A stretch of 64,000 bases of DNA, taken from contig JAGVVL010000015.1 in assembly GCA_018287875.1 (NCBI GenBank), forward strand, positions 1,240,001 to 1,304,000, read 5' to 3'. The number at the start of each line of letters is the position of its first letter. Positions within the stretch are counted from its first letter, which is position 1. The position numbers and the translations under genes are program-made. Shown in pieces: positions 1-11,028 of the stretch. Below the pieces are notes generated by a model. The model had not been told where the DNA came from. It searched no databases and was given only the letters and a program-made list of their open reading frames with translations. The stretch is from Nigrospora sphaerica. Lineage: Eukaryota > Ascomycota > Sordariomycetes > Amphisphaeriales > Apiosporaceae.

Positions 1-3000
1 AAGAACCGGCAGTAGCCGGAGAAAATGGTTGTGGGAACGCCGTACTTGAAGCTGTGAAGTTGGTTGTAATACCCGGAGAGGGAGGAGCTGCGCTGCTCGC
101 ACCGAATATTGCGGCAGGTGGCGATTTTGTCAAGGTCGTAGTCTGAGGGGGGAATGATGCCGAAACCTCATTGCTGGTTGCTGCTGTGGGCAGAGGTTGC
201 TGTTGGGATGAAGCATTGTTGGCAAATATGGATACAGGAGAACTGCTAGCAGTGGGTTGAGACGGTGTTGCCGAGTCATCGGATTTGGTGAACTGGAAAC
301 CAGAGTTGGGCGTTGCCCCTGTAGCCCCGGTGGAAAGCGACTCTCCCGGACCACCCTTTCCCTCGGCGAAACTCATTGGCGGGAGCGACTTTGGTGGAAG
401 CGAAGGATGATTGCCGCTCGCGACGGGTGCTGCATCTGAACCTGGAGCGGTATCCCTCCCGAGGAACCCGAAAGGGTCTGCAATTGACGCATTGCTTTCT
501 GGTGACGGTTGTGCGAACTCGACGTAGGTATTTGGACCAAAGCTCACTCTTTTCTCGATCTTTGGTGCTGGAGGTGCCATCTCGGTCTGCTGCTGTTGAT
601 CTGGCGGTCCCGAAGGTTGAGGTTTGCTCGCACCGAACAAGTGACCAAAGGGATTTTTCGCAGGTTGACTTGTCTGGGTGGTCGTCGATGAAAAGATAGA
701 GGGAGCAGCGGTGGTAGGCGTGGGCTGTGGAAAAATGGGAGTGGTAGAGGCAGTGGAAGTAGGCTGTGAGAATACGGAGGATCCGGGTAGAGCCTTCGTC
801 TGGCTACCAAACCCTGGGACTTCTGGGCTCTGGGTAAACATTGACGTGGTAGTATTCGATGGTAGAAACCCTTCGGTCTCAGGTTCGGGCTCGACAAGTT
901 CCTCGGAAACCGGCTTGGGGTTAGGATTAGCGGGCGAGTCTTGCACAAAGAGGCTTTCCTCTGGGCTCTGACTGCCAGAATCACCCCCCTGAAGGACTTC
1001 GTAGACTGTATAGTGAATCACATCAGGTAGTGTTCTCCCGCTGCGTTTACGCTCGACAAGCTGGTGAGAAAATGCGTGAGGTACCCGCGGTTCTTCCAGG
1101 GGCTGTCGAGGGTCGAGGACCAGATAGCGATTGCCCGCCGCTTCCGCGAAATGCAGGCCGTGGAGTTCGGCAAAGCTGATAGCTTCATCCTCGGTGTCGA
1201 AATGCAACTTCCTCCTCAGAAATTCCGGAGTCAAGTCCTTCGGCCCGTCCCTTGGCCGTGAGTAGGCCTTTTTGATAATTTTCAAGATCGACTGTCGAAT
1301 CATGCCAAAGTGAATCTCCGCAAAGCATGCCATCGTGTACGAGATTTCCGCTGACGCGACGATGGAGAAGAAGAACGAGGAGGCTGCCATGGCGATTTCG
1401 GTCGGCGCGTAGGGGTTGAGAGGGCCATGAAGCTGGAAGGTGTTTTGCATGCATTCGACCAGGCACATAGCAGTCCTGACGCCATCTGACGCCCACAGCC
1501 GTTCTGGCCACCTCTGCACCTTCTCTTTCAAGCCCGTCTCGCTGGCAAAGAAAAGGACGTAGTAGCCACGGAACTCGGCCTCGTTCTCGCAGTGGATTCC
1601 CGACGCAGAACACTGGTCGTATACTTGGTCCAGTGACATCAGCGTTTTGCTGAGCTGCTCCTTCTCCTGTTGTTCGGAAAAGTCATCGGAAGCGAAGCCC
1701 GGCTGTGACAGCAAATGCAACGCCACGACGTGGAACCTAGCGATGGTTTCGAGGCAGTATATCTGATCCTGGATCTCATCGGCGTTCATGGCAGAGCCCT
1801 GGGGTATAAAATCTTTGCGGATAGCCCTGGTCCTGTCCCAGAGAAAGTGGTGCCGCGATGGCAATAGATTGTCGGTTGGGATCAGGTCGTCGATCATGTA
1901 ATCAAGAGACCGTCGCAGCGCAGCTGGGGACCGTACATCCATCGGCAGTGGCAGCTCTTGACCTGCTGCAGATCGAGCCAGTCTCATGACCATTTTCGCG
2001 GGAATAGGTATCATCTCGCCGTCCTGGTTGTCTTTTTCGGCCAACTTCACGTCGTTCTCGGTTATTCGAATAATCTTTTCCCATTCAGGGCACATGTCCT
2101 CACAAATGCCCTTGAACACGAGCGCTTGGTCGAGGCGCCTTTGCTTGCCCTCCTCATCCACAAGATCGGCCCTGACCAGGGACTGCCGAGCCTTCTCGCG
2201 GTAAGCCTTGTGTTGCTGTCGGAATGTATCCATTGCCGCCCGAGACGAGCGGCTGCCGGGGTTGGATGGCCATGCTGGCGGCTTGATGCCATCTTTCGCA
2301 AGTTGCTTGTAAATCATGTCGGCGAAATCATTTCTTCTGCTGGGGTTCGCGGGGTTGGTGCCATGCGCTTTCCCACTCCCTGGCTGGTTCTGTGCCTGTT
2401 TAGGCTGTAGGGGTGTCTGCCGCGAATTGTTCATGGCGTTTCGCGGGTTCGAGGCGCTCCTTGCTACTTTGGCCCGGGCTTCCTCTAGCATCGCTTCGTC
2501 CACGCCACCTTTGCGTTTCCCACTTAGGGGCCCATGGGTGCCAGCTGAGGAGGGACCTGCGGCGGCTTCGAACTTTCGCGACTGAGTAGACACGTTCCCC
2601 TGCCCCTTTCCCAGAGCAAAAACGCCATTGGTAGTACCTGGGTTCGTTTGCGTGGTCGACGAAGTGGCAAATGGGTTGGGCTTAGGTGAAGACTGGAAGG
2701 GGTTGCTGGCCGTCTGGGCTCCGGCCGGGTTAGGCTGGGCAGCGGCGAATGGGTTGAAAGGCGAGGCCGCGGGGGGGCCGAAAGGTGTGCTCGACACGGG
2801 CGCAGCTCGAGCGAAAGCTGCAGGAAGACGTTAGTTGATCCATGAAACATCCAGTACCTCAGTACACGCCCTCTTCCAATGACGGGCTACCCAAGGACCC
2901 GTGGTCGTGGCAGGCTGCTGAGGCCATCGGTGGGTTCCAGCTCTAACCGGGCCTATGCCAGTATGCGCGTCGTCGGTCTCAACGCGCCGTCCGTATAACC

Positions 3001-3262
3001 GTTTCTGAAACTGGATAGATCCTCCCACGGGAGAGGATTCGCTCCCAGCGATACTCTCAAGAAAGAGTCTGCCATACGCCTTCAACAGGAGGCGGGGTCA
3101 CGTTGGGCAAAGGGGTTCGGGCCAACGAGGATTCGACGAGGGGCGCAGGCGTTTTGCAGATAGGACGGCCGAGTCGCGAACGCATGATGTTGGGGAGGTG
3201 GCCGCCAGGTCATGGAATTCGGGGAGAAGAGTCCGGTTGTACTCACGGTTGGGAGCAGCCAT
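1..3262 (-). CDS. SAC3: Sac3, mRNA export factor (SAC3/GANP domain), C-terminus cut by window edge
   Basis: Sac3 is the scaffold of the nuclear-pore-associated TREX-2 complex, which couples transcription to mRNA export. The proposed model is a 16-nt exon 1 (3262-3247, starting MAAPN), an intron 3246-2818 with donor GTGAGT, branch CTAAC and acceptor CTGCAG, then one open frame from 2817 to base 1. Splicing keeps frame and yields MAAPNPFARAAP. About 944 residues lie in the window. The N-terminal ~130 residues are Pro/Asn rich with repeated NPF and PFG motifs, as expected for a nucleoporin-interacting segment. The SAC3/GANP domain spans roughly residues 236-565, with the hallmark FKGICEDMCPEWEK (Cys248) and a helical stretch ending near LHFAEAAGNRYL. 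The following region is low complexity and Ser/Pro/Thr rich. The Sus1/Cdc31-binding part is not seen and should lie beyond the window. The domain call is firm; the short first exon is less certain. Confidence 0.9.
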
Positions 3263-5333
3263 TGCGCCGATGATACCCCAGCTGTCGCACCAAGAGTCAA
3301 GCGTCCTGATCGATCCAACCCGCCGTCATTGAAGTGAGGCGACGTTTACGGTGATGAGTACGGGAATGGCGATCGTGGGGATATGGAGTGGCGCGAAAGG
3401 CGGGCGATGGAAGCAGAACGCGTCTCGTGGGCCGTCGTTGATTTGCGATGCTGGGTCGGGAAGGGTGACGACAATCAGAGTTCGTGAAGGTGGGTAGGTA
3501 GGTTGCAATCCTAGGCGGAACTGTCGTCTTGGGCAAAGTCACGTCCAAGAAGCAGGGGGCGACTCCAAGGGCGAGGGTTGGAGAGAAGTGCCGGGGAGTG
3601 ATGAATCTCTTTGTTTGTGGTTTCGATTGTCCGAGCTGCGTTCGCTCGATGCAGCAGCTCGACAACAAAGAGTGCAAGCCGACAGAAGTGGAAGCTCTGA
3701 CCGTGTCGGTGGAATGAGAGGTCAACGACGGGAGCCTTGCCAGCCTCGCTTTAGCCATGTTGGGCAAGGCCCGGTTTTATTCTGGGCAGGGATCTGAATC
3801 TACCTCTACTGTGTACTGTATGTACAATGTGGCCAAGGCACGGGGCTTCCGCTGCTGCAGGGTCGCGCTTACCAGGTCAAACCCCGTACCGTGAACTGGT
3901 GCTGCTTTGCAGTCCGTCTTTTTCAATGAGGCCAGGCATGGCAGTTTGATATTTTGGAGCACGGCTAGGTGGCCAATTTGGACGAGTCTTTGGTTTGGTT
4001 GGTGTCGTGTACTGCAAGAATTACGCGTTGGGGTTTCCTCTATGTACCTGAGCCCTGTGGACTTTAGGTCAAGCAAGCGAATGGCATCCATCCTGCCCCA
4101 TCCCATCCCATCCGCATACCTTGCCTACCTCCTGTCTGGAATCCATGCAATGCAAGCTCTGTTTCTATCGAGGATTGCCCTTTCATCCCATATTTCGCAT
4201 TTCGGGCCCAACAAGTGAAGTATGCATCATCGAGACCTTTGGTAAAAGATACCTAGCCAGTCCCGGGAAGAAGAAGTATGTACTTTAGGTATAGTCCGCC
4301 CCAGAGGGGATAAGGCAAGGCTGCCAGCCTTCTGCCGTGCAATCAGCCGATTTCTCCTATAAATATCTTCCATAGAAGTTGTATATTCCAGGCAGGGAGT
4401 GAGAACCGTGAGAGTCGCGGTATACGTAGGTAGGTGCGGGAGTGCGCCTCGAATTGGTACTCACCTCCGTATGAACTTGGACTCTACTTTTGTACTCAAT
4501 GTGAGATGTACCTAAAGTACCTACTTGGGGCCATTCACATATTATCGCCAGCCATGAGGTCATAACGCCCAGCGACTACCGAAGAGGCCCTTTCAGGTCC
4601 CTTGACCCTGGACATCTACATTGTAAGATGCTACCTGCTCGCACGGAACCCTTTAACCCTGGCCGATGGTGGTGAAGGCTGCAGGGCAGACGCATCCCGT
4701 CGCGCATGCGATAGATGGGCCCGACTGTGGAATCCTCTCCAGTTTGCATGGGTGGTCCCCATGAGAGCCCAATTGAAGTCGGCCTACCCTGAATTCCACC
4801 CGCCGAGTTGTCGCGACAGCTCATGCCGCCCCATGTCTCAGGCACACGTATACGGGGTGGAACAGACTCCCGCCGTTGGGCCAAAGTGTAAAGGTTGCCA
4901 TTCATCCTTTTTTCTCTCCCCTACCCCCATCTATACCTTCCCCTCTCTATCCTGGTTTTTCGGCGTTCCCTACGGCACCCTCACCCTCCCTCCGAATTCC
5001 CGCTTACCTCGATCTTGTTTCTCACGCAGCGCGCGCCCTTCTCCTCGAGTGAGGCGGCTGGCGGACCCAGCCTGCCGTCCCGACCAATCTCGCGACGTTG
5101 TGGCCAGTGCTTGCGCTGAGTCGTCGCGCAGCACGAAAATCGCTGCCCGCCATTTGACCGGAAGTCCGACAGTCCACCCAGCCACCACCACTGGTTCCCC
5201 GGCGGATCTGCACGGCTCGGCGATTATTCGTCGTATGTCTGACCGGGACAGCCTGCACCGAGCGAGTCGCCCCGATCCCTGAGACCTGCCTAGATACATA
5301 AGCTGCGCCTTCTCTCTCTCTCAGCTTCCGCTC
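3263..5333. other. Divergent intergenic region between SAC3 and the 436-residue protein gene
   Basis: These 2.07 kb separate two genes transcribed away from each other and should hold both promoters and 5' UTRs. An open frame on the minus strand (ATG at 3758, stop at 3297) lies just upstream of the SAC3 start; it has no recognisable domain and a biased Pro/Arg/Ser composition, so it is read as chance or 5' leader. The right half is pyrimidine rich (about 4910-5060 and 5310-5325), typical of fungal promoters and leaders. Several TACCTA/TAGGTA words occur at 4240-4540. Confidence 0.6.
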
Positions 5334-6644
5334 ATGGCCTTCCTCGAGGACCCGCGTCTCCGGCAGCGCTGGAACCAAATCTCGCATACGACCGAGACGG
5401 TAACGGAGAATGCGGCCGCCGGCATCTGGAGCTTCGGCCACACCTACGTCACTCCGTGCTTCGGATCCGTAGCCTCGGCCCTCGAAGGCTGCACCAGTGT
5501 CTGTCTCGGAGACCGCGAAGAGCGTGTGCGGCGGCAGAGGGAACGCGAGCGGGCACGAGGCAACGCCGAGTACAGCTTTGACTTCTACGACGACTGGAAC
5601 GACGACCTAGCCGACGGCACCGAGGATCACGGCGGTGTGTTTCGAGGATGGCGCCATGAAGACTGGGACGGGCTGCTGTCCGGCAAGGGCAAGGGCAAGG
5701 GCAAGAAGGGCGGTGGTGGTGAGGTCCACGAGCAGCCCCGGACTAGGAAACGCGGTATGAGCTACGGCACCAGAGGGGCCAGGCGGAAGTCCAGCGACGC
5801 CGACGACCCGACCATCATCCCCAGTACGCAGCCCATCGGCTTCCTGGGAAGGCTGCCATTTAGGATCGGAGGCACCTTGCGATATAAACCCAGCGCGGCA
5901 AACTTGCAGGAGCATCCAGGAAGGCATGACTCGGAGGGAGAGCACCAACCTCTGTTACGAACGGGTGACGATGATGCCGACGACTATTACCAAGTGGAGT
6001 CTCCCTCGCAGAATAGGAAGCGAAGCGGGACGGCGGGTAGCGGGGATACCAGCGACTCGTTCCGGTCAAGGGGCGACCTGTTCCCCAGCGACGAAGAAAT
6101 GGAAGAGGACGCGGTGCCCTTGGACGACGAATTTGCAGTGGCATTAGAGGACCGGGCCAGTAGCAGGACGCGGAGCAGCAAAGGCAAGCGTATAGAGAGC
6201 TACGGCGTTCCAAGGAGCGCCTCGAGGACGACCTTGGACTCGGCATATTCGAGGACGTCACTGCACGCAGGCGCGATGCCCGTATCCCTACCGCAAGCCG
6301 CCGGGGCACTGTCCGGGCAGTCGCTGGAGAACTTACAAAGCGAAGAAGAGCGAATACAGCAAGAGGAGGATGAAGAGGTGGAGCGGAAGCGACAAGCTGC
6401 CGCCCAACTGGCCCTCGAGCGCGGCCTGCACCGCGACAACGTTAAGGTCGAGGCGGGGCCCGGGGCCAGAGCCGAAGTGGTCGAGGTGGACGACATGCCG
6501 ACGCCTGAGCGGGCAGAAGTGGCCGAGATTGTCCAACCGACAGAGCCCCCGGAGGCAATGCCGCGGCAAGATCCGGCTCCAGGAAACACTGCAACTGGTA
6601 CCTCCCGGGACGAGTTTGTACCGGCCCGGCTTCCGTATTTCTGA
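5334..6644 (+). CDS. Protein of unknown function, 436 residues, acidic, low complexity
   Basis: Single-exon frame with an ATG at 5334 preceded by a CT-rich leader. I do not recognise a catalytic or structural domain. The first ~65 residues (MAFLEDPRLRQRWNQ onwards) look globular, with aromatic and Gly/Cys residues, and are the likeliest conserved part. They are followed by an Arg/Glu-rich helix near residues 60-80, a Lys/Gly tract (GKGKGKGKKGGGG, about residues 117-129), a basic segment, and an acidic disordered region. A predicted coiled coil rich in Glu/Gln/Arg lies around residues 325-370. No signal peptide or membrane span is evident. Codon usage is GC rich at third positions, like the neighbouring firm genes, which supports real coding. 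It shares a promoter region with SAC3, but nothing in the sequence links their functions. A scaffold or regulatory role is only a guess. Confidence 0.75.
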   Translation: MAFLEDPRLRQRWNQISHTTETVTENAAAGIWSFGHTYVTPCFGSVASALEGCTSVCLGDREERVRRQRERERARGNAEYSFDFYDDWNDDLADGTEDHGGVFRGWRHEDWDGLLSGKGKGKGKKGGGGEVHEQPRTRKRGMSYGTRGARRKSSDADDPTIIPSTQPIGFLGRLPFRIGGTLRYKPSAANLQEHPGRHDSEGEHQPLLRTGDDDADDYYQVESPSQNRKRSGTAGSGDTSDSFRSRGDLFPSDEEMEEDAVPLDDEFAVALEDRASSRTRSSKGKRIESYGVPRSASRTTLDSAYSRTSLHAGAMPVSLPQAAGALSGQSLENLQSEEERIQQEEDEEVERKRQAAAQLALERGLHRDNVKVEAGPGARAEVVEVDDMPTPERAEVAEIVQPTEPPEAMPRQDPAPGNTATGTSRDEFVPARLPYF

Positions 6645-7823
6645 AGAGGAGCGGCCACGGGAAGGGGACGAGGCCTTGTTGTTTCACGGCTTAGAGTCGA
6701 TAGATGGTGCAAAGGGCGGCTCGAGACTGTCCCACACACGCGCAGTCTGGATTTCCGGGCAATGAGCGGCCTTGTCTGTCCATAATTCACGACTTACATA
6801 TTATACCTGCATAGCTATACAAGTACCTAGCCTATGTCTTTTGCGGATACCTGGAGCAGATCGCTTATGAGCTCATCCACGGCGATGGTAGCCGGTCCGG
6901 GTCAAGGGACGGCAATCGGAGGGCGAGGAAGAGAGCCTATTACCACCCACTCGCACAACACATTTCGGCGCATCTGAGGGGGGGCACGTCGCCGAGGATG
7001 GGACACCTCGGGAGCCTGCGGCCCACGTGAAGGGCCCCCAAAACGGCGCAGCGTGCCCAAACCGGGCGGGGGTCCGTCGGGGTCATCGTAGGTGGTTGTA
7101 GGCGCCGTGCAGAGTGGTGGCTGTGGTGATGGCACCGCCAAGCCCTTGTCGACGGCGTAGGGATGTTGGCACAATCCGAAGATACATGGGGGCACATGGG
7201 ATGCCGGGTTCCAGGCATTATGGCTCCAGCGTGCATTCCGTTACGACCTTCCCGATGGTGTCCCCGCGCGCACGCGCGCCCGCATGGCGACTTGGTTGCC
7301 CAGATTCGGTTGCCCCCCTGTTCACGAACCGGACGGTGGAGGCGATAACTGTACCTCGGCATCCCCCGCAAACCACCAACCCCAGAGACCGGGATGCGGG
7401 TCTCCCGCCCGCACGCCAGCGCCCCTTCGCTCCACTCGTCTCGAAACCCTGGATCCCACGGGGCAGCGACCACGGCCTCTTAAACGAGCACGTCCGTTTG
7501 TCCGATGGTCGCGATCTGCTTTTTCTTCCCGACACCCCAGTGAATGCCTCATCGACGCGTGTGCTCTCCAGCCGCTGCGTCCGTCTGATCTCGTCCACAA
7601 CCCTATCTTGCCGTCGTCGACACCCCTGGCGGTCTATCCATCCACCATCCCCCGGCGCGGCTCGCGTCTTTTAAAGTTGCTTGCTCGAGGCCGATAGTCG
7701 ATCGCAACGGGCAGCAGCCTTGTTTCACCGCTTCCTTTGCCTCCCGCCGTCGAAAGACACCCGCCCACGCCTTTTGTCCACGAGCGCCGTGAAGGGGGGC
7801 CGGCGTTGCTGTGATCGCGCACC
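6645..7823. other. Intergenic region upstream of the nitronate monooxygenase-like gene
   Basis: This 1.18 kb interval holds the 3' flank of the 436-residue protein gene and the promoter and leader of the flavoenzyme gene at 7824. The stretch 6790-6850 is AT richer and probably carries the 3' end signals of the upstream gene. Several overlapping open frames on both strands reflect GC-rich, stop-poor sequence. None has a recognisable motif. Confidence 0.5.
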
Positions 7824-8906
7824 ATGACGTCGACAAACCCGGAGCTTAGGCCCACGGGCCCCATCAGCACGCCGTTGACCAAGCTGCTCGGCATTCAGCA
7901 CCCCATCGCCCTCGCCGGCATGGCGCGGACGTCCGGTGCGGCGCTCGCGGCGGCCGTGTCCAACGCGGGCGGGCTAGGCGTCATCGGCGGTTTCATGTAC
8001 ACGCCGGACCAGCTGCGCGAAATCATCCGGGACATGAAGGCGCTCTTCAAGCGGCCGGGGCTGCCCTTCGGCGTCGACCTGGCGTTGCCGCAGCTGGGCG
8101 GCGGCGCGCGCAAGACCAACCACGACTACACGGCGGGCAAGCTCGACGAGCTCATCGACATCACCATCGAGAGCGGCGCGTGCCTCTTCATCAGCGCCGT
8201 GGGCGTGCCGCCGCGTGCCGTCATCGACCGGCTGCACGGGGCCGGCATCTACGTCATGAACATGGTGGGGCACCCGAAGCACGCCGTCAAGGCGCTCGAT
8301 CTCGGCGTCGACCTGGTGTGCCCGCAGGGCGGCGAGGGCGGCGGCCACACGGGCTACATCGCCAACTCGGTGCTGATCCCCAGCGTCGTGGACGTGGCGA
8401 GGCGGTACAAGCCGGCCATGCTCCAGGGCCAGTCGGCCATGGTGGTGGCGGCGGGCGGCATCTACAACGGCCGCAGCCTGGCCAGCTCCCTGATGCAGGG
8501 CGCCGTGGGCGTCTGGGTGGGCACGCGCTTCGTGGCGAGCGAAGAGGCCGGCTGCAGCGACGAGCACAAGCGCGCTGTCCTGGCGTGCCAGATGGACGAG
8601 ACGGAGCGCACACTCGTGCTGTCGGGCCGGCCGCTGCGCATGCGCACCAACGAGTACGTCGCCAAGTGGCACGCGCAGCCCGACAAGGTCAAGGAGCTCT
8701 GCGACCGCGGCGTCGTGCCCATCGAGTGGGACTTTGAGCAGGGCAACGACGTCGACCTCCCGCACATCATGGGCCAGGTCGCCGGCGCCATCACCAAGAT
8801 CCAGCCCGCCGCTGACATCGTCCGGGAAATGGTGGACGAGGCGGTGCAGATGCTCAACGTCGGGGCCGGCTACCTCACCCCAACCCCCGCCCACCCCAAG
8901 CTGTGA
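7824..8906 (+). CDS. Nitronate monooxygenase / 2-nitropropane dioxygenase-like FMN enzyme
   Basis: Predicted 360-residue FMN-dependent TIM-barrel oxidoreductase of the nitronate monooxygenase (NPD) superfamily. Members oxidise alkyl nitronates to carbonyl compounds and nitrite; the physiological substrate here is unknown. The N-terminus shows the barrel start PLTKLLGIQHPIALAGMA, followed by AVSNAGGLGVIGG, the usual phosphate and flavin region of strand 1. The signature GGEGGGHTG carries the probable catalytic His175. Then come AMVVAAGGIYNGRSLASSL and GAVGVWVGTRF, the C-terminal FMN phosphate-binding strands. Length is normal and it is one exon. Codons are strongly C/G ending, suggesting good expression. 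The start at MTSTNPE is the first in-frame ATG and lies about 30 residues before the first conserved strand, as usual. The last residues are PKL, only weakly like a peroxisomal PTS1. Substrate class cannot be assigned from sequence alone. Confidence 0.92.
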   Translation: MTSTNPELRPTGPISTPLTKLLGIQHPIALAGMARTSGAALAAAVSNAGGLGVIGGFMYTPDQLREIIRDMKALFKRPGLPFGVDLALPQLGGGARKTNHDYTAGKLDELIDITIESGACLFISAVGVPPRAVIDRLHGAGIYVMNMVGHPKHAVKALDLGVDLVCPQGGEGGGHTGYIANSVLIPSVVDVARRYKPAMLQGQSAMVVAAGGIYNGRSLASSLMQGAVGVWVGTRFVASEEAGCSDEHKRAVLACQMDETERTLVLSGRPLRMRTNEYVAKWHAQPDKVKELCDRGVVPIEWDFEQGNDVDLPHIMGQVAGAITKIQPAADIVREMVDEAVQMLNVGAGYLTPTPAHPKL

Positions 8907-11028
8907 AAGCGAGGGACGGGCCCGCCGCTTCATATAAAGTCTACGTGTCTTAGCACTCCGTGATGAGGAACTGTATATATATTGTTTTTTTTTCTTGGTT
9001 ATCGGGCCACCCGCCGCCTCACCCGGGACGCGGAAATTGCCATGTAAATAAAATACCTGCCCGTTGCTTTGATCCGTCCGGGCGACGCTTCGTGAGGGTC
9101 TAGACTAGCGAAATACTTATACGGCACCTTACGCGAACGAGGCGACCAGCGGGTATTGATCACCCGTACGTGGCGCGTTGGGTAATGTGCCCCCCCCCCC
9201 TTCCCCGGCTGTCTGAGGTTGAAACAAATTGAACGGGCAAAGCGAAAAAGAAAAGGGACGCTCGGTTTGGCAGGGACGCCAATCGAGCTCGATCCCAGTG
9301 CATACCAAAAACTACGGGACCATAATAACGCACGACTGGTTCGGATCGGGTCCGGGGTCCAGGTGCCCCGGGGAAAGGTATAGACCGAAGGGAGGAGGCC
9401 ACTTGGAACCGCGCCCGACGTTGATCTGGGTAGGTCGGAAATGGAGCAACGAGACGATGGAATGCTGCGAGATCCACGGGGATCGAGCAAAAGCCCATCA
9501 CGTTGTGGTGGTGACGATGAGCTGGTACGTACATGCGTCGGTACGCGTCCCCCGCTAGGGAGAGAGGTCGGCAGCAGGGAACACAAAAAAACGAAGGGGG
9601 GACGTCGGAGGTCGGCGGTTATTCGTTGCGACCTGGGCGGGACGCGAGTACGTAATTTGGACCAAAACGAGCAAAAAAGAGTTGCCAAGAGGACCGACTC
9701 AGATGTGGGGAAGGAAACAAGGCGGACTGCCGAGCCTCCACCCCAAAGAAATACAACACCCGCGCCCGCGCCCGCGCGCTATGGGGCGACGACGGAGGAA
9801 GCGTCGAAGGGCCCCGACCTTGCCTCTGCGGCCTGGGAGAAGAAAGTTGCGGTAGAGTGTACGACTAGCGGGCATGGTCGATGGACTCTCTTCCTCTTGG
9901 CATTGACGCCCAGTTGGACGTTGCATATGGCGTTTCCCTCCCCCCTAGCTAACAAGGAGTAGGTAGGCAGGTAATTGGCATGGTAGGATCGGGGATGCAG
10001 GAGCGCCCCTTGATACCCCTCATTACCACCATTGAGTACGCGTACTACAGCAGCACCCCAACTATTGGGCTGCCGCCACTATCACCACCACCATTGGACA
10101 CAGGGCGTTTGACTCGGCAGTGGAAGTCGGTGAAAAAAAAGAACGGGGTGGGAAAAGCTGGTCCCGTACCCGTTTCACCATGGGAGCTTGCGGGACGATG
10201 GTGGTTTTTGGGCCGCTTCGCGCGGGTCTCGTCGGCGCCGTCTGCGTCTGAAGTCCCGACCGTCATTGGACTCGCCGCGGGCCCTCGATCGCCCTTTTTG
10301 CCTCTGGCCCTGTCTCGCCCGTGTGCGTGCGTGCCCGGGTGTGGGCGTGGCGACGGGGGGAGAAGGGCCAGCACGGAGGGTACGTCGTGGGTTAGGTAGG
10401 TAAAAAAAAGTACCTATCTTACCTCACTGAGGAGGATCGGAGGGGGGGTGCAACGTGGGGATAGCCGCCGTAAAGGGCAAGCAGCCCCAATTGAGTTGCG
10501 AACACACCCAACTTCGAGTACTGAGCTCAACTTTGAACGTTGACTTCGTAGCGTGGTGTTCGGCGGGGACAGACTTCGATTGCGAGACAAAAATAGGAAA
10601 AAGGAAGACAAAAAATCCCATTGACGGAACCCAGAATCGCCCGGGACGTCATCACGCTGTATCTCGAGGCTGGCAACCCGCAGAACGCGCTGCACCGTCA
10701 CCCGAAAGTCGTGGGTGGGCGGGCGTCTACGGGCAGATGCAATCATGTGTCATAGCACCGTAGGGGTCCAAGTGGAGGGAGGCACGGATGATATGATGTT
10801 GGAGATAACGATCTTCTCTTCTGGTTTTGAACTATGTAAACTAGCCGGGTAAAATATATTCGCAGCAAATGGTATCGTCTTTCAGCCTGTAAACGCCTCT
10901 GCCCTTCAGTCGCAGTGTATGTAGGTAATGGTACAAGATTCGACACTGTGGTGGTGTACGCTCGCGCTCTAGTTGAGGCAGGAAATGCAGCCCCACGGTG
11001 CCGGAAAGAAAAAGACGGAGAGTTCTCT
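8907..11028. other. Intergenic region between convergent genes (NMO-like and 2EXR)
   Basis: These 2.1 kb receive the 3' ends of two genes transcribed towards each other. Just after the flavoenzyme stop there is TATAAA-like sequence (8932-8938) and then TATATATATTG followed by a T-run near 8970-8995, plausible 3' processing signals. A C-run lies at 9190-9199. Near 10393-10416 TAGGTAGGTA, an A-run and TACCTA form a weak inverted repeat. No open frame here has a recognisable domain. Confidence 0.5.

Noticed and set aside
3297..3758. 153-codon minus-strand frame just upstream of SAC3
   Set aside because: Arg/Pro/Ser-rich composition, no domain, and it lies in the expected 5' leader of SAC3; most likely chance.
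4602..5282. 226-codon plus-strand frame upstream of the 436-residue protein gene
   Set aside because: Overlaps pyrimidine-rich promoter and leader DNA, biased composition, no domain.
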